Source: Dehalococcoidia bacterium
GTDB lineage: Bacteria; Chloroflexota; Dehalococcoidia; GIF9; AB-539-J10
DNA: 5,450 bases
Assembly: GCA_030626915.1 (NCBI GenBank)
Contig: DAOUTC010000086.1
Location: 1 to 5,450, forward strand
Direction: 5' to 3'
Shown: one piece after another, positions 5,196-5,450 of the stretch
How the letters are laid out: each line of letters begins with the position of its first letter
Numbering within the stretch: position 1 is the first letter of the stretch
Made by a program: the position numbers and the translations under genes
Notes under the pieces: generated by a model
Seen by the model: the letters and a program-made list of their open reading frames with translations, nothing else
Databases searched by the model: none
What the model was told of the DNA's origin: nothing

Positions 5196-5450
5196 TTACC
5201 ATCCTTTAAGCCTGTAATAATCAGATAGCATCCTGTCAAAATCGGTTCTTGGAAGCACTTTACCACTATCTTCAAGTTTCTGTTCAAAAAATCTCTTTGG
5301 TAATGTATCAGCCGTCTTATCCATCCCTTCACGCAGGTTAAATTCTCTAGCTTTGTTTGTAATATTTAAAGCCATTTTTTGCAACTGCCTCTTATCTAGC
5401 TCCATTCCTGTGGTGGCATTTATAATCGTGGAAATCTTTTCCCAGGGATA
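5196..5450 (-). CDS. Aldehyde:ferredoxin oxidoreductase family protein, C-terminal end (cut by window edge)
   Basis: Enzymes of this family use a tungsten (or molybdenum) bis-pterin site and a [4Fe-4S] cluster to oxidise aldehydes to acids in the cytoplasm, passing electrons to ferredoxin. Only the last 84 residues are inside the window; the frame is open to the right edge, so the internal Met at residue 16 of the fragment is not the start. The fragment has the family's closing pattern: INATTG (10-15) at the start of a helical segment, then FNLREGM (37-43), DTLPKRFFE (48-56), and a final MLSDYYRLKGW (74-84). In AORs this tail lies after the last cluster-binding Cys, so no metal ligand is expected here. 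The family call is by pattern recognition and is good; which AOR subtype it is cannot be told without the rest. It is the first gene of the visible operon, 106 bp before the methyltransferase. Confidence 0.85.
   Translation of the reverse strand, partial: YPWEKISTIINATTGMELDKRQLQKMALNITNKAREFNLREGMDKTADTLPKRFFEQKLEDSGKVLPRTDFDRMLSDYYRLKGW

Noticed and set aside
5150..5332. 60-codon minus-strand frame overlapping the AOR end
   Set aside because: It lies in a different frame inside the coding region with clear AOR-family residues and has no independent support.
1..5450. CRISPR arrays, tRNA or rRNA genes, insertion sequences, phage genes
   Set aside because: I found no spaced repeats, cloverleaf sequences, transposase-like frames or long terminal inverted repeats. 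The only repeats are the 24-bp linker repeat, the short 2119-2150 hairpin and the duplicated ribosome-site blocks.

Overview
All convincing genes lie on the minus strand, so the window reads right to left as one probable operon. In transcription order it holds: the C-terminal end of a tungsten-type aldehyde:ferredoxin oxidoreductase (AOR family, cut by the right edge), a complete MttB-family (COG5598-type) methyltransferase without pyrrolysine, a lipoprotein substrate-binding protein of the PotD type, two Pot-type permeases (PotB-like, then PotC-like), and the N-terminal third of a PotA-like ATPase (cut by the left edge). The last four form a spermidine/putrescine-class ABC importer.

Organism: the base composition is moderately AT-rich. 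An AOR-family enzyme and an MttB homologue point to an anaerobe with corrinoid C1 chemistry. The lipoprotein's Glu/Pro linker, built from EEEVTPPP repeats, is a style I associate with sediment and subsurface Chloroflexota (Dehalococcoidia-like). That assignment is inference, not proof.

Layout (minus strand): AOR end 5450-5196; a 106-bp gap filled by a possible 37-codon ORF that starts flush with the AOR stop and overlaps the methyltransferase start; methyltransferase 5089-3644; a 247-bp leader (3643-3397) rich in Shine-Dalgarno-like blocks, with a TATAAT box, an AUG-UAG start-stop and a possible 52-codon ORF; binding protein 3396-2161; a 75-bp gap with a perfect 13-bp hairpin; PotB-like permease 2085-1174; PotC-like permease 1177-386, overlapping by ATGA; ATPase from 364 to the left edge.

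How the genes may work together (inference): the importer brings in a cationic amine, the MttB-type enzyme takes a methyl group from a methylated or quaternary amine and passes it to a corrinoid protein, and the AOR-type enzyme oxidises an aldehyde made in the same route while reducing ferredoxin. No corrinoid protein or methylcorrinoid:tetrahydrofolate methyltransferase is visible here; they would have to lie outside the window. The true substrate is not readable from the sequence.
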